Assembly (NCBI GenBank): GCA_027605045.1
Contig: JAQFWX010000003.1
Coordinates: 1,736,001-1,800,000, forward strand
Reading direction: 5' to 3'
DNA length: 64,000 bases
Source: Phallus indusiatus
Taxonomy: Eukaryota > Basidiomycota > Agaricomycetes > Phallales > Phallaceae
Position numbers and translations under genes: made by a program. Numbering within the stretch: the stretch's first letter is position 1; the number at the start of each line of letters is the position of its first letter. Of the stretch, positions 34,708 to 45,861 are shown in pieces. The notes beneath the pieces are model-generated. The model was not told the origin of the DNA and did not search any database. It saw only the letters and a program-made list of their open reading frames with translations.

Positions 34708-35299
34708 TCAACTGAGACTATTATACGCCCTTTCCCAATCATTACATACGAATGAATCTTGAATGACTTTGACGTGACTCAGAGGACCTCCTAACATTTC
34801 CATATGAACATCACTCATACACATCAACGTCTGGCGTAAATAATTAAGGCAGTGTCTTTCAAGTTCCCCGGGAGGCCTTGTTAACCTGTCTCTGAGAGCT
34901 TTGCGCACACCGTTAAGGCAGCCCAATTGATGAAACAGTGTTATTGTGTGTGTTTCATTGTTGACCTGAACTAAACCATTGTTTGGAATAAGTTCAGCCC
35001 ATTCCACGTCTGCCACAGACTCTGAGATTCCGTAATGGACGCTATCTTCAATGTTCATATACACGAGGCGATTTGGGGTTTTCTGAAGACTAGGGATGTC
35101 CCTATTCATAGAGACTACGAAACATCTCATCAACGGACGTGTCTACGCCAACACAATCTCCTCAAAACATGAACTCACTGTACATTGGCTGCCCGTGAAC
35201 CGGATGACTACGCCGCATGTTCCAAAGCATCGCTAGGAGTATTCCCTTCGCGACTGCAGATATGACGATTCCGAACGTGAGAGAGACTGAAAGATGCAT
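34708..35299 (-). CDS. UstYa-type protein (DUF3328), copy 2, degenerate motifs
   Basis: Two exons (35299-35179, 35114-34708) give 528 nt, 175 aa. One membrane helix near the N-terminus (SLTFGIVISAVAKGILLAMLW), then the family pattern IEDSVHYGIS, FHQLGCLNG and ERHCLNYLRQTLMC. Both HxxHC motifs are altered: the first is HQLGC (second His to Gly, 102-106) and the second LERHC (first His to Leu, 125-129). These His residues are thought to bind metal in the family, so this copy may be inactive alone or act as a partner of copy 1. The frame and splice sites are clean. It also ends about 40 residues earlier than copy 1. Confidence 0.8.
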
Positions 35300-35758
35300 T
35301 TGAAAGAGGATTTACAAGGTATGACTTGGAAGAGATTGAGATTTTAGAATACGACCTTTGAAAGCTCTAACGTGGATGTTCGATCCAGCCGCTGGGATTC
35401 GGACTTTCACTTTGACGGGAGTGTCTATTTTTAGTATCAATTTAAATTGAATAAATCCATGCTATTTCTGGTCATCACTATACGCAAAGTTCCCGTAGCT
35501 TCCGTATCATGTTTTCCAGCTAGTTAGGTTGATACGCCATCATCTAGGTTTATTCAAATGTTATAGAAATGGCAGTTCATCATTCAACTTTTTTTGATAG
35601 AATCGAAATAAATGAGTGCCGCTCATATGACATTTGCACAAATCACATTTTTTGATCACAAAAGATTATCTAATAGCAAAGTACAGTCGAATCATTTCTT
35701 AGATCAAATAGTCTGACTCTGAACAATGTAAAATACTAGAAGTAAAAGAGAGTTGATA
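35300..35758. other. Spacer between UstYa-type copy 2 and the next gene
   Basis: 460 bp AT-rich spacer between two minus-strand genes; presumably the promoter of UstYa-type copy 2 and 3' UTR of its upstream neighbour. No ORF of note. Confidence 0.35.
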
Positions 35759-36730
35759 TTATTTAAAGCCTAATAGTTGCGCCGGAAACATACCATCCTT
35801 ATTCCATTCAGAATCAGTATTTGTTACGTTGCAGTTTTTACTGCCGCATCCGATTTCGAAGGTTTGATAAGAACCCGATTTGCATTCAAATGTGAAAAGC
35901 AGTAATTTTGTTCCAAATGTAACCTGGTTCGAACCAAGATACTTTCTACGGGCAGGCTTGGTATTCCAAGTTATCTGTCGGGGAATCAGTTTTTTCTCGC
36001 TTTCCAATACCCACACATGAAGCACTGCTGTTTCGCCTTCCGAGCTCGATATCTGCGTAACGCTAGTCGGGGTTGTAGACGTAGATGGAAAGTCAAAATA
36101 AAGACTGCAATTTTCCATTCCGAAGTCCATGGTCCGAAATTGAACAATAGTTGAAACCTGGGGTCATATCAACGTTTTTTGGAGTGCAGCAAAGAGAAAA
36201 AACGCTGACCTCATCCGTAACTTGGAGATAATTATTTGCATTAGGGACAAGTCCCATTTTTATGTTGCCTTGGGCGAGGTCAGGCCACATTCTATGACTT
36301 TTCGTGCGTTCTTTTGAGGAGACCTGAATGAAATATCGGGCCCGATTATGTATCGGCGGAAAGGTCACGGAAGCAGGTTTATGACGATATAGGTGTTCTA
36401 ACCTGACATATGAACCAGGTGATTCCAGGTTTCGGATGTCATATGCAGCCTGGAGAGATGTACTTTTGTAGTAAAAGACGAAGTAGGCTAAAAGAACTCC
36501 GTCCAAAACGGCGCATATAAGTATGACTGTGGTCGCTACTTTGAACAGGTTCGCCAGTAGATTATTGGGTTTGATCGACGCTGTCGGTGGTTCTGTCACT
36601 TCTGCATTATTCGAGATATTAGTAGAATGTTTTAAATGAGACTAGTATGAGCTATCAAACCATCTTTTTCGAGTAAGGCCTCGTCTTCAGGAAGTTTCTG
36701 ATATCGGGCACCCCTACTTTGTTGTAACAT
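35759..36730 (-). CDS. Type-II membrane protein of a mushroom family (But2-like C-terminus, tentative)
   Basis: Three exons (36730-36661, 36601-36210, 36157-35759) give 861 nt, 286 aa. The N-terminus is short and charged (ARYQKLPEDEALLEKDE). One membrane helix follows (FKVATTVILICAVLDGVLLAYFVFYY), then an extracytoplasmic domain with STIVQFRTMDFGMENCSLYF and cysteines late in the chain (FECKSG, GCGSKNC). Similar mushroom proteins are often labelled But2-like; I make that comparison from memory with low certainty. It is transcribed in the same direction as the two UstYa-type genes and could be part of that group. No catalytic motif seen. Confidence 0.65.
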
Positions 36731-38380
36731 CGCCTGTTATACACGATAAAGGCGTTAAAGCGACCGGGTTCTATGTTGTTCATGAATCTCACCTGCCTAT
36801 TCCTTTGAGTCCGAGCGTGGAATTTTCGCACAGATGGTTCAACCTTTCAGTTGAGTAAATTATGGTTTCAGAGCAGCCTGGGAATCCGGTGAATTTTTCC
36901 ATTAAAGCCAACTGTGACTCTTCCGTCAGACTTTTTGTTTGGTTTTTTAAAAATCGGCTTCCGGCTTGATGATCTCTAAAATGACTGCCACAGCCCCAGA
37001 AGTAATCATACATCCAAAATGTTTGATGTGAAATATAATGTCGAGTAACCAAATATCGAAATTGAGATCACAGGATAACCTCCGAGTTAGGCAAGCATGT
37101 TAGTGACCCGTTTTGGAAAGACGGTCCTACGCCACCTCCATCAACACGCAATCAACATATGGCACGAATATGAGCTTGTCATCAGCCATCACACTGGGTG
37201 CCTATCTTCTCAAGTGCGACAGCGCCGACAGCGCTGCAACAGACGAAATAATTCTTACAGAGAATTTTTTCTTTCAATAGAAATAAGCGTGTGTCTTTCT
37301 AAGCCAGTCCAACAGCCTAATTTTTTTCGCGAGTTTGAACTTGTATAAGATTAAGTACCTACCTTTATTCGTACTTTATTCAAAATATCGTCGTACTCGT
37401 CTGCCTCTCGCCCCGTTAAAACGCAATGATACTTTGTGTATCTGTGCCGGGTGTCTACAGCGGTACTTCAAGTCCCCGATGAAGTGAATCTTCGTGCCTG
37501 GGCGTTGCCTCAGACAAATGAATGATACGTCTAAATCTATCAAAAAATCAGTGTTCAATGTTATGTGGAGCGAGAAATGCGACAAAAGGTTTAACAGCCT
37601 CTAGCCCAGATCACTGATGAGCCCGTTATACTTTCTCACCGCCATTTTCTGAATAGAAGAATCCGGCGCACTGACGTTGAGTAACCCGGCAAATCAGACC
37701 CGTTGAATGAATAAACTTCTCCTCAATCGTTCCCTCAATTAACCGGTGTTCCGGATGTAAACTGACTTCGTTTTAGATCGTTCGGGCTGGCCAGCACAGT
37801 GTTGGACGGGTTCATACCCAACTAATTATTACCATCGTGTCCTCAAAAAATTCATTTATTCAACTTGGACGTATATCATGACACTTTGTACAGGTTGATT
37901 GCAAGATATGCTGGATGCCTCACTCATTTATTTACTCGTAGATAACAAAACTCGCTCAGAGCTTTCATTATTTCAGGACACTCAGGTGCGACCTGAGTGA
38001 AGATTTTTCAAATTACCTGTCAGTATATTGATCCATTCTCCGAAGCCCCGGGAACATCCGACGTTTCAAACATGTTTTTAAGATTGGAGAGATTATCAGT
38101 CCAACCAACCTGTGCGGAAGACGTATCAATACTTGAATATGGATCGAACAACTTGAAGTCCTTCAAACTTCCTGTTTTTCCGAGTCAAGCCCGATGCTCC
38201 AGTTTCTCCGAATTTCAATCATAACAAGGTGCTTTTTGTTTTCGCATTAAATTGTTGTATTTCCCCTGATTTGAACGCCTAGAGAGAGTAGCCTTGATTC
38301 CATAATTCATACCACAAGGTCTTATATATTTTCAGAAGTATAAAGATGATCACAATGAAACATGAGTTCATAACTCAATA
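36731..38380. other. Spacer with one unassigned minus-strand ORF
   Basis: 1.65 kb. An 87-codon minus ORF (37052-36789) lies just upstream of the type-II membrane gene. It has four Cys (GCGS, PGC, LCE) but no family match, and could be a relic or an extra exon. The rest shows no gene. Confidence 0.35.
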
Positions 38381-38704
38381 GAAGAGGAGATGCCTGGCTT
38401 ATCAGGGTGTCATCTACTCCAAAATCAAGATATGAGCCTGAGCTAACTATCACCTGCCACAGGATTACCTATTGTTTCAAATACAATAGTGAATTCGAAT
38501 AGGATTTTTTGTTGAAGTTTTCATCGTCTTCCATTGATGTAGATTCATAGCCAGGATGTAAAACACCAAAAACCTATTTGGTTACCGTGCTGATTAGTCT
38601 ATCCCGGCTGTGTGAAACCGCCTTGAATAACTGAATAAATATCTGTCTTTTTCTACATAGTGAGCTCAACAGCCAGGTTTCTTGTAAATTCTGACCTCAA
38701 CGCA

Positions 38705-39045
38705 ATGAAATATCTTCTCGTATTCCTACTCTCATTTCAGCTGTCAGCTGTAATACTTGCAAGCCCTTTCGCTTCATTGAAATGTAACGAGAGTGAGTTC
38801 TATTCCCATTAGTTCAATTTCATCAATGCGAGGCTAATTTACACCATTTACCCGAACTTGAGAAGCGCTTTCAACTAGCCTTGGAAATGATACTTCATAT
38901 GCTAGTACAAATATTACCTATGAAGGTTGCTATTTTATTAAGAGTTTCATCTGTCTCAACTAATTTTTTCTAACTAGAAAACGAGCTCAACGGTTTTCTT
39001 TCTGAACCGGACCAGCTAGGATTTCATGATGAGGTTGATGAATGA
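38705..39045 (+). CDS. Small secreted peptide precursor SP1 (KR site lost)
   Basis: Three exons (38705-38792, 38866-38925, 38978-39045) give 216 nt, 71 aa. A signal peptide opens the chain (MKYLLVFLLSFQLSAVILAS, cut after about residue 21). It is followed by PFASLKCNE, where the sister genes have the dibasic KR: Arg has changed to Cys. The middle is Ser/Thr/Asn rich (NDTSYASTNITYE) with a possible N-glycosylation NIT, and the tail is acidic (FHDEVDE). Both introns are phase 1 as in SP2 and SP3. More diverged than the other two. No known family. Confidence 0.6.
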
Positions 39046-39570
39046 ATTACTCAATCTCTTATATCTCGTTCCCAATTCTAAATATATTCAATCGCTCTAA
39101 AAATAGAATTAACCACGACCTTCCTTGAAAATTGTTGAGGAAGCTTCGGTTGACTGACGAACATGAGATTGTATCACGGGAAAATTGTTTGTAATTTGAA
39201 TCCGGGACCAATCTTTGCATCATACAAGTAATACACCGCTGGTAGACAAATTATTTTCATCGTTGTTCAAAGAGGAAAGGCCTGGCTCGTTAGGGTGCCT
39301 CAACATTAGAATATGTACTCGATATCATCCGTCACATATTGTTTTAAATGTGATGGTGACCATAGTTTATCGGAAGTTTTCATACTCTTCTGTTGATGTA
39401 GATCCAGAAGCCGGATACAGAACATTTGTAAATTTACTTTTATTATGGATTGCTCAGTCCCGAACAACTTAGGTTTGGGGAAGCTTGTGAAATCTATAAA
39501 TTGAACCTTTTGAGGTTCCACGCCAGTCAACTCAACAGCCGAGATTTTTGTGATTTTAAACCTCAGCACA
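39046..39570. promoter_or_regulatory. Promoter region of SP2
   Basis: Contains the upstream half of tandem unit 2. TATAAA at about 39494 and a CTCAACAGCCGAGA box at 39529 are shared with the other units. No separate gene. Confidence 0.5.
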
Positions 39571-39868
39571 ATGAAATATCTCTCTGTACTCCTACTCTCA
39601 TCTCAACTGGCTGTAATACTTGCCAGCCCGCTCACCCTACTGAAACGCGAAGAGAGTGAGTTTAATTTCCCTAGATCATTACATCTATGCGCAGTTACTT
39701 ACATGCACCCCAAATCTTCAAAAGCCCTTTTATTCAGCCTCAGGGACGATGTTACTTCAGGCCCTGAAGGTTGTCATTGTATTAGCACTGTAATATCCCG
39801 CAACTAATGATTTCTGGCTAGGAACTAAATTTGACGAAGCTCTCATCGATGCTATCCAATTGGGTTGA
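39571..39868 (+). CDS. Small secreted peptide precursor SP2 (KR site)
   Basis: Three exons (39571-39655, 39725-39769, 39822-39868) give 177 nt, 58 aa. Signal peptide MKYLSVLLLSSQLAVILAS, short pro-piece PLTLLKR, and a likely Kex2 cleavage after KR. The predicted mature chain is about 32 residues and begins EETLLFSLRDDVTS; it has no Cys or Tyr and ends in IDAIQLG. It shares LLFxLRDDVTS with SP3. The exon structure, conserved reading frame through two introns and conserved promoter argue for a real gene. Could be a hormone-like or effector-like peptide, or a precursor modified by the nearby UstYa-type enzymes. Confidence 0.65.
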
Positions 39869-41026
39869 AGTGGCATGATTTATGTAGATGTTTAAATCAC
39901 AGTTTTGTAACTTGTTGAAGACCCATTACACTGACATAACCAATATTCATTCTATCGCTTTAAAAATAGAATTTACCAAAACTTCTAAAATTCAATTATG
40001 TAAGGAAGCTTCAGGTTGACCAGTGGTGTATAATATTATGAAGATGATATCGCGTTGGGAAACGCTTTGGCATCTTTGATTTGAATCATGTAATCTTTGC
40101 ATCCAACAAAATAAAATGCTTTCTACATAGCGATAGAAATAATTAAGAAAAGTGAAAAATTTGCGGAAGATACAGCGTTTCAGATATCAAAAGCATTGAA
40201 AGATGCGCAGCAGAAAAGTCATGGCCAGAGGGAGAGATGAATAAACCCACCGGAGCCTCCAACAGCCGGGAAGTCACACACCGTCATAGGTGTAGTTCAA
40301 CACCGCAGGAAGAATATTTCTTTGTATGTATGCTCCGATAATAAAGCATGAGAAGTTAATGCGTATACGAAGGGTTAGCCAATCCAGAAGATCACATTAT
40401 ATTATCGTCGTATCTCGATTCTATTCACTATTAGCGTGGAGATTTTGACCACGTTTCTGATTACCAGAGACCAGAAGATCTCAGTAGCCGATTCTATCGG
40501 AGACACTCCGCTATTGACAGTATATTCTCACTGCAGCTAACTAGATTGTGACCTTGGTCCTCTTGCCCGGGGCCATCTTGATTGAGGAATGATGTCCTCA
40601 ATTAATCTAACCAATTATGTAAATAAACTTATTATTCACGTGAGGACCACACCAGTATAGCCCCCCCACCAACCTTAAAATTCGAATTTATGATTATTTT
40701 CACGAGTTAACCAAAGAGGAGAAGCCTGGCTCGTTAGGTTACATCTGCTCCAAAATCAAGATATGAGTTTATTATCATCCGCCACAGAATCATTTATATT
40801 ATTTCAAAAGCGATGGTGACCATGGTTTTCGGAAGTTTTAATGCTCTACTGTTGATGTAGATTCAGAAGCCGGATGCTGAACATTTAAAGATTTATTTGT
40901 CTTGTTTATTGGTCAATCCCGAATAAGCTGTGTGGAAACCATCTTGAATGGACTGCATATAAACATCCTTTGACTCTCTCGGTCAACTCAACAGCCGGGT
41001 CTTTTGTAAATTCAAACCTCAGCACT
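39869..41026. other. Spacer between SP2 and SP3
   Basis: 1.15 kb. The stretch at about 40330-40430 (TATGCTCCGATAATAAAG onwards) resembles the 5' flank of GNAT copy E at about 41485-41560, so a piece of a GNAT-type unit was probably inserted here. A C7 run lies at about 40662. The upstream half of tandem unit 3 starts near 40705. Confidence 0.45.
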
Positions 41027-41341
41027 ATGATAAGATATCTCTCCGTGTTCCTACTCTCGTTCCAATTAGCAGTGGTATTTGCCAGTCCCCTCGCCCCACA
41101 AAAACGCGACGAAAGTGAGTTTCAAGTTCGTTACATTCATGCGAGTTTAATTTACGTGTTCTCGAATTTCCAGAAACTCTTTTATTCGGTCTCAGGGACG
41201 ATGTTACTTCAGATTCTGGATCAAATATAGACAATGAAGGTTGGTATTCTATTGGCGCTGTATTCTCTCGCTAACGATCCCTAACTAGACATGCTTAACG
41301 GCCCTCTTGAGGCTGCCCAGCAGCTGGGAGCTGCTGCATGA
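41027..41341 (+). CDS. Small secreted peptide precursor SP3 (KR site)
   Basis: Three exons (41027-41114, 41174-41239, 41289-41341) give 207 nt, 68 aa. Signal peptide MIRYLSVFLLSFQLAVVFAS, pro-piece PLAPQKR, then a predicted mature chain of about 41 residues starting DEKTLLFGLRDDVTS. An acidic middle (DSGSNIDNE) and an Ala-rich tail (AAQQLGAAA) follow. No Cys or Tyr. Both introns phase 1, positions as in SP1 and SP2. An ATATAAA box lies about 70 bp upstream. Confidence 0.65.
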
Positions 41342-41584
41342 CTCATGTAGATAGCTGATGAGTCGACGTTCCATTCTCAATTAGATATGAGCAAACATGA
41401 TCGCGGGTCCTTATGACTCCGTTGATGTTGATTGATGAATCATACTAGATGACATCGCGGGAAACTGTTTTGTATTGCTCCAAAAATAAGACATATGGGA
41501 AATTAATACATATACGGGCAAAGAATATCGAGAAGATCATAACTACCATCGCACCTTGTGCCAGGCTACTCCTAATTGCAGGAC

Positions 41585-42608
41585 ATGGTTTCGTTTCAAG
41601 TTAAGCAGCTCACAAATGCTACAGGTATTTCGGATTTGTAATGCATGGGCGTGGCACTTTTTAAAACTATATCTCTTAAAAGAGTCTCAAATAAAAGAAA
41701 TGGTAGATTTCATTTCGGATGCTTTTCGTGAAGGTAAGTCGCAGTTGACCCACACTGGCCTTCATGCCACTGGGTGCACGCCACTCTGGAATTTTCCGCA
41801 GTCTGACATCCAAAGCCAGACATCTCGATGAAAGCATTTCTTGGAGGCGATTGGAGTCTTCTTCCTGAGTTGGAAACGGCCATGTTACGGGCGTCCTTAC
41901 TCGAAGGAGTGGTTTACGTCGTTACGGTTGGGAAAGGAAAAGAGGAGAAAATAGTAAGCGCCGGCTACTGGTTCGGCAATGGCACCGGCTTATTCAAGAG
42001 GTATGCTCTCCTTTGCGAAGAGCGAGATTACAATCAATTCTTGAATGTTAGCGAACCACAACGCGCACTTGGATACGACGCGTGGTTTGAAAAAATCAAT
42101 GATGAGGCCAAAACATGGATGAGCAAGACGGTTTGTGTTTCCGCTTCAAGCATTATTGTTCGTTTTAATTTAGAACAAACACAGTATCCGGAAGATATGG
42201 CAAAATTGACTGCAAGCCACTTTACCAAAGAGGTGTGTGTGATTCGCTCCAGTAATAGCATCCTTTTTTTCAAAGCCACAACAGGAAATCGCAAAACGTT
42301 GGTGGTGTTATCACCTGGCCACACATCCCGAGCATCAAGGAAAAGGCTATGCGACCGCAATTGTCAATACGATGTTCAAAAGGGTCTGTACGATTAGCTC
42401 ATCTATAATCAAAGTTCGCCGCTGAATTATATTTCGTATTTCATCAGGCAAAGGCCGAAGGAACCTTTATTGGACTGGCGACCGCAACTGAAGTAAATGT
42501 GAAGAAGTATCTTTCAATGGGGTTCAGTTCTAGAGGTAAAGGGGTCTCCTGCCTTCCCCGACCGGAGATTTTTGGGTATATTTCTTCGCGAAAGGTAGTC
42601 TTCCATAA
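41585..42608 (+). pseudogene. GNAT-family acetyltransferase, copy E (late frameshift)
   Basis: Close relative of copy D with all seven exons. Start ATG 41585 (MVSFQVKQL). Motif A HLATHPEHQGKGYATAI is intact, as is VNVKKYLSMGFSSRGK. At 42541-42544 one base is missing compared with the family (GGGG where others have GGAGG), so the last ~25 residues, normally SPTGDFWVYFFAKGSLP, are read in the wrong frame to a later stop. The acetyl-CoA site lies upstream of the break, so partial activity cannot be excluded. In the ancestral frame the stop is 42606-42608. Confidence 0.75.
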
Positions 42609-45275
42609 CTTTATTGTGCTTCTCGAGGTACCAGGGAATATGCGAATATGAAATTATCTAGTTTTCGACGAGCAAAATTCCAATATTTTAGGTTTATGAA
42701 TCATCTGGACTTGATCTGGACAGTAGTTTGGATGACCCATTGAAATGTCACGAGATTTCATTGAGCAACGTTGCAATATCAAAAGCGGAACTGCGGCGAG
42801 AAACAGCTATCAGTCTCATGATCACCAATTGGAAAGTTTTCTTATTGTTAAGTCTAACCTTTCAGATCACTTTTGTTATTCGATTCTGGACGAATGGATA
42901 AGGAAGAATAAGCATAAGATTGAAGACAGATGCAGCGCCACCTGAGATGGCCATAAAGGAGATGAGATGATAAAGGCTTTCTGTCAATTCAAATGATAAC
43001 CCCGTTTTAGCTGAACCGTCCTACGCCACTCCCATCATCAATAGAACAATTTAACAAAGGAACCGGGTAAATGTCTGACGCGATTTGTATGGCTCTTTAT
43101 CTTAATCGCAAGTGCGATGGCGGCGACTGTGTGAGAAACAAACTTGTACCAAAACAAATCTTCGATTTCGGGGTTTGTCTTTCAATGCATATGGAACGAA
43201 GATGCGGGCTTGTTTCGTTTCGCTTTCTGTGATGGTGTCCGTGGAGATGAACCGTGCTTGAAAAAGTGAGATGAGACAAGACCTGATGAGCGGGCGAGTC
43301 TTTGTTAGGTAGATTCGCGCGTCATCACTCTGATTCACCACGAGACTTTTAGTGAGTGTTAGAGTGGGAATAAAATAACGATGGAACAGACTGACGACCA
43401 AAATGCTAGTACGTCGTCGTACATCTCTTTTAAAGTCTGACGCCCGCTTGACGAGCCGTTGGTGATCGCATGCATCGGCACGCGGCACGTATGTTCCTCT
43501 CATGGTGGGCATGGTCCATGGTCCATGGACGCTCAAAAATATGTAGTCATGACCAGCTCCCAGCCTAGCACCAGAGTCCAGCCAGTCAATTGTTGAGAGC
43601 ATTGCCACGGAACGTTACTTGCCTAAGAGTCTACACCTGCCAGACGCGAGTTTGAGAGTCTCGTCATGTTATGTAAAGCTTTTCCGCTAACTGGAGAGAA
43701 AGATGAAGGATGGTTTCAACCTTTGGAGGAAGAATTCAAGCACGGGACGCGACCACCCGATCGCAATTCAGAACTTCTTAATGCTGGAGAAGAGACGGCG
43801 TTGAGAAGAGAAGGAACGATAATTGCATGTTGATGTCATGAAATCGCAGTTTATTATCGAACAAGTAAGACACTGTACAAGAAGAGTGCGGTAAATATAG
43901 CGTTAGAGACTGTACTTATCTCTGTTGACTTGAGAATGCTCCCGCAATCATCGTATCCATATGCAACCGCATTCAGACCAAGCACGCACCGCCAGGAGGA
44001 AACAGCCAAAACTTTCAACTTACGAATCAGATCGTCTTCAAAAAGGTCGACAAGAAAACACGTACCTTGCAACTCGATATCTTCGTTATACGAGCCTGCG
44101 TCCGCCCTCGAAACACGCTTGCACGACGTGCGAATACCGGTACCAGAAGAGTCCTATAAGCTGTGTCCACTTGTTAGAGGAATTTTGTCTTGCTCCCGCT
44201 ACAAAATCGAGCCAGGATCTACTCGTGCGGCCTTGTTCCATGTTTTATTTGACGTTGCAGGGGACAAACCTGTTGGAGTTACGACGCGGTCACCGTAGAT
44301 GAGGTAGGCGAGGGCCGACGGTGCGGCAGGGACCAAAGCTTGAGGTTACATAATGGTAATGTATAATGCAGATATAACGTGATGTTACAACAATTTCTGT
44401 ATCATATACTTGGTTATTGTTGTTGTTGACTGTCATCACCTTTCCGCTTTTTCCCTCTCATGTCTGGCACCATTTCTCGCGCGAACTATTTCCTTTTTTC
44501 TTCATTATGGTAATACTTCTGTTTATTACCGGGACGAGTCTGCTGGTGTACGACGTATGGTAATGTTTTTATCTCCTTTTGTCCAGCATAACGATAGGGG
44601 TGATAGGCGGATTAATCTCCAGTACAATTAGGTTATCTAAACAGGCCTGCAGGGCGAAAACTTTTCGTACGGCGCTTCAATTTTCGTCCTATTCTTGTGC
44701 ATCTTTTTTTTTTCTCTACAGTCTATTGTGACGGAGACTTTCACGCCAGCGCTGAAGTATCGAACAGGCATACAGTGCGATTACGCCTGTCGGCGCTGCA
44801 TACTGAAGCGTCGGTTTGAAATACCGTCGGGCTGGATTGTTACTGTGGGCTTGCAATGGGACCGAGCAGACGTCAGCAGTACAAATGTGAGCATTCCCCC
44901 TCCCCCCACTATCCATAATGTTCCCATCGAAGTACAGTCTTGCATTTAGTGTCGATGTGTCGCGATTTCATGAATGATTTGAGAGCGGGTTTCATAAGGT
45001 TTTCAACGCGTAAGCTGTTGCAGGAGCTGGGAGAGACTGCTGGATTGAAGCAAAACTGTCACGTAAGTTGTCAAAGTATCCAGATTTTATTGATCTGATA
45101 TGCAGTGAAGGAAAGCCTCATGTTTGAGCTTGCTATGAAATCTCAATACGGCGATTTAAACGCTGTAGTCGAATTGTATCGACATCAGGTATCAACGAGA
45201 CGGATGTATATATGACAAACAAAGTGCATCTTAAGGGATTATTCGCTTTTTTTTTGAGTATCCAGCGGTGTGTAG
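42609..45275. repeat. Spacer with duplicated non-genic segments
   Basis: 2.7 kb. The part at about 42880-43120 (AAGATTGAAGACAGATGC, then ACCTGAGATG, AGCTGAACCGTCC and CCTACGCCACT) recurs at about 49360-49580. Its minus strand (43100-43600) carries a hydrophobic, frame-broken ORF that may be a seven-helix gene relic. A repeat TAGGCGAGGGCCGAC...GGGACCAAAGC at about 44305-44340 recurs near 46790. No intact gene recognised. Confidence 0.5.
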
Positions 45276-45861
45276 GTGTCGACATTGAATCTACAAGGCA
45301 CGGCGCTACCATACGTAGAGATGGGAATACATTTAGTTCTGCGGGAGCGTGGATATTTTCCAACTATCAAGATGCGTCGACACCTTATTGATAAAGGTAA
45401 CGAGAGGTTTTGCGATCCGACACAGTGGAACTTTGTAGTGGACGATAAAGACGGCTGGTGTACGGTATCATCCAATGAGAGCCGGATTTTTGTGGATAGG
45501 AAAGGTGTGTTTACAACCTTTGCTGCGAGATATTGTCCGATCTCAGTTTAGAGGAGGTTCAGCTCGCAGTATTGCGGAATGTTACGCGATTACCTGAGTT
45601 GCTTCAAAGCGTTAATACTGTAATTCAAGAGGCGATATTGGATAGGTGGAATGTCAGGGTATGTTCTGCGATGATGCGGAACAGTGTGTACTTACGGTGT
45701 TTCAGCCAGGGCATGATGGAAGTATGGTGCAATACGGTTGGAATGCAGGCCCTCGAATATGTCGCGTGTGGGGCTTGGTAAATAATTTCAAGATTGCCGA
45801 TTTGCTATCAGAAACCGAGAGACAGAATAAAGACCGGAATATTTTGGGTGTGATATATTGA
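45276..45861 (+). CDS. Unrecognised multi-exon gene or relic, 3' part
   Basis: Exons ending at 45504, then 45552-45658 and 45706-45861, join in frame and end at TGA 45859-45861. The product includes WNFVVDDKDGWCTVSSNES, an EEVQLAVLRNVTRLPELLQ helix and QYGWNAGPRICRVWGLVNN. I recognise no domain. The 5' end is not settled; further exons may lie back to about 45000. It sits among repeats and could be a degenerate mobile-element gene or a lineage-specific gene. Confidence 0.3.

Larger units (their letters stand above)
38385..41345. repeat. Three tandem units, each with promoter and secreted-peptide gene
   Basis: Units at about 38385-39050, 39270-39870 and 40705-41345. Each begins with GAGGAGAxGCCTGGCT or close variants, followed about 150 bp later by TGATGTAGAT.CA..AGCC, then CTCAACAGCC just before the start codon. 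Units 2 and 3 have a TATA-type box about 70 bp before the ATG (39494 and about 40957); unit 1 has a degenerate one. The spacing between units 2 and 3 is longer by several hundred bp. Confidence 0.8.
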
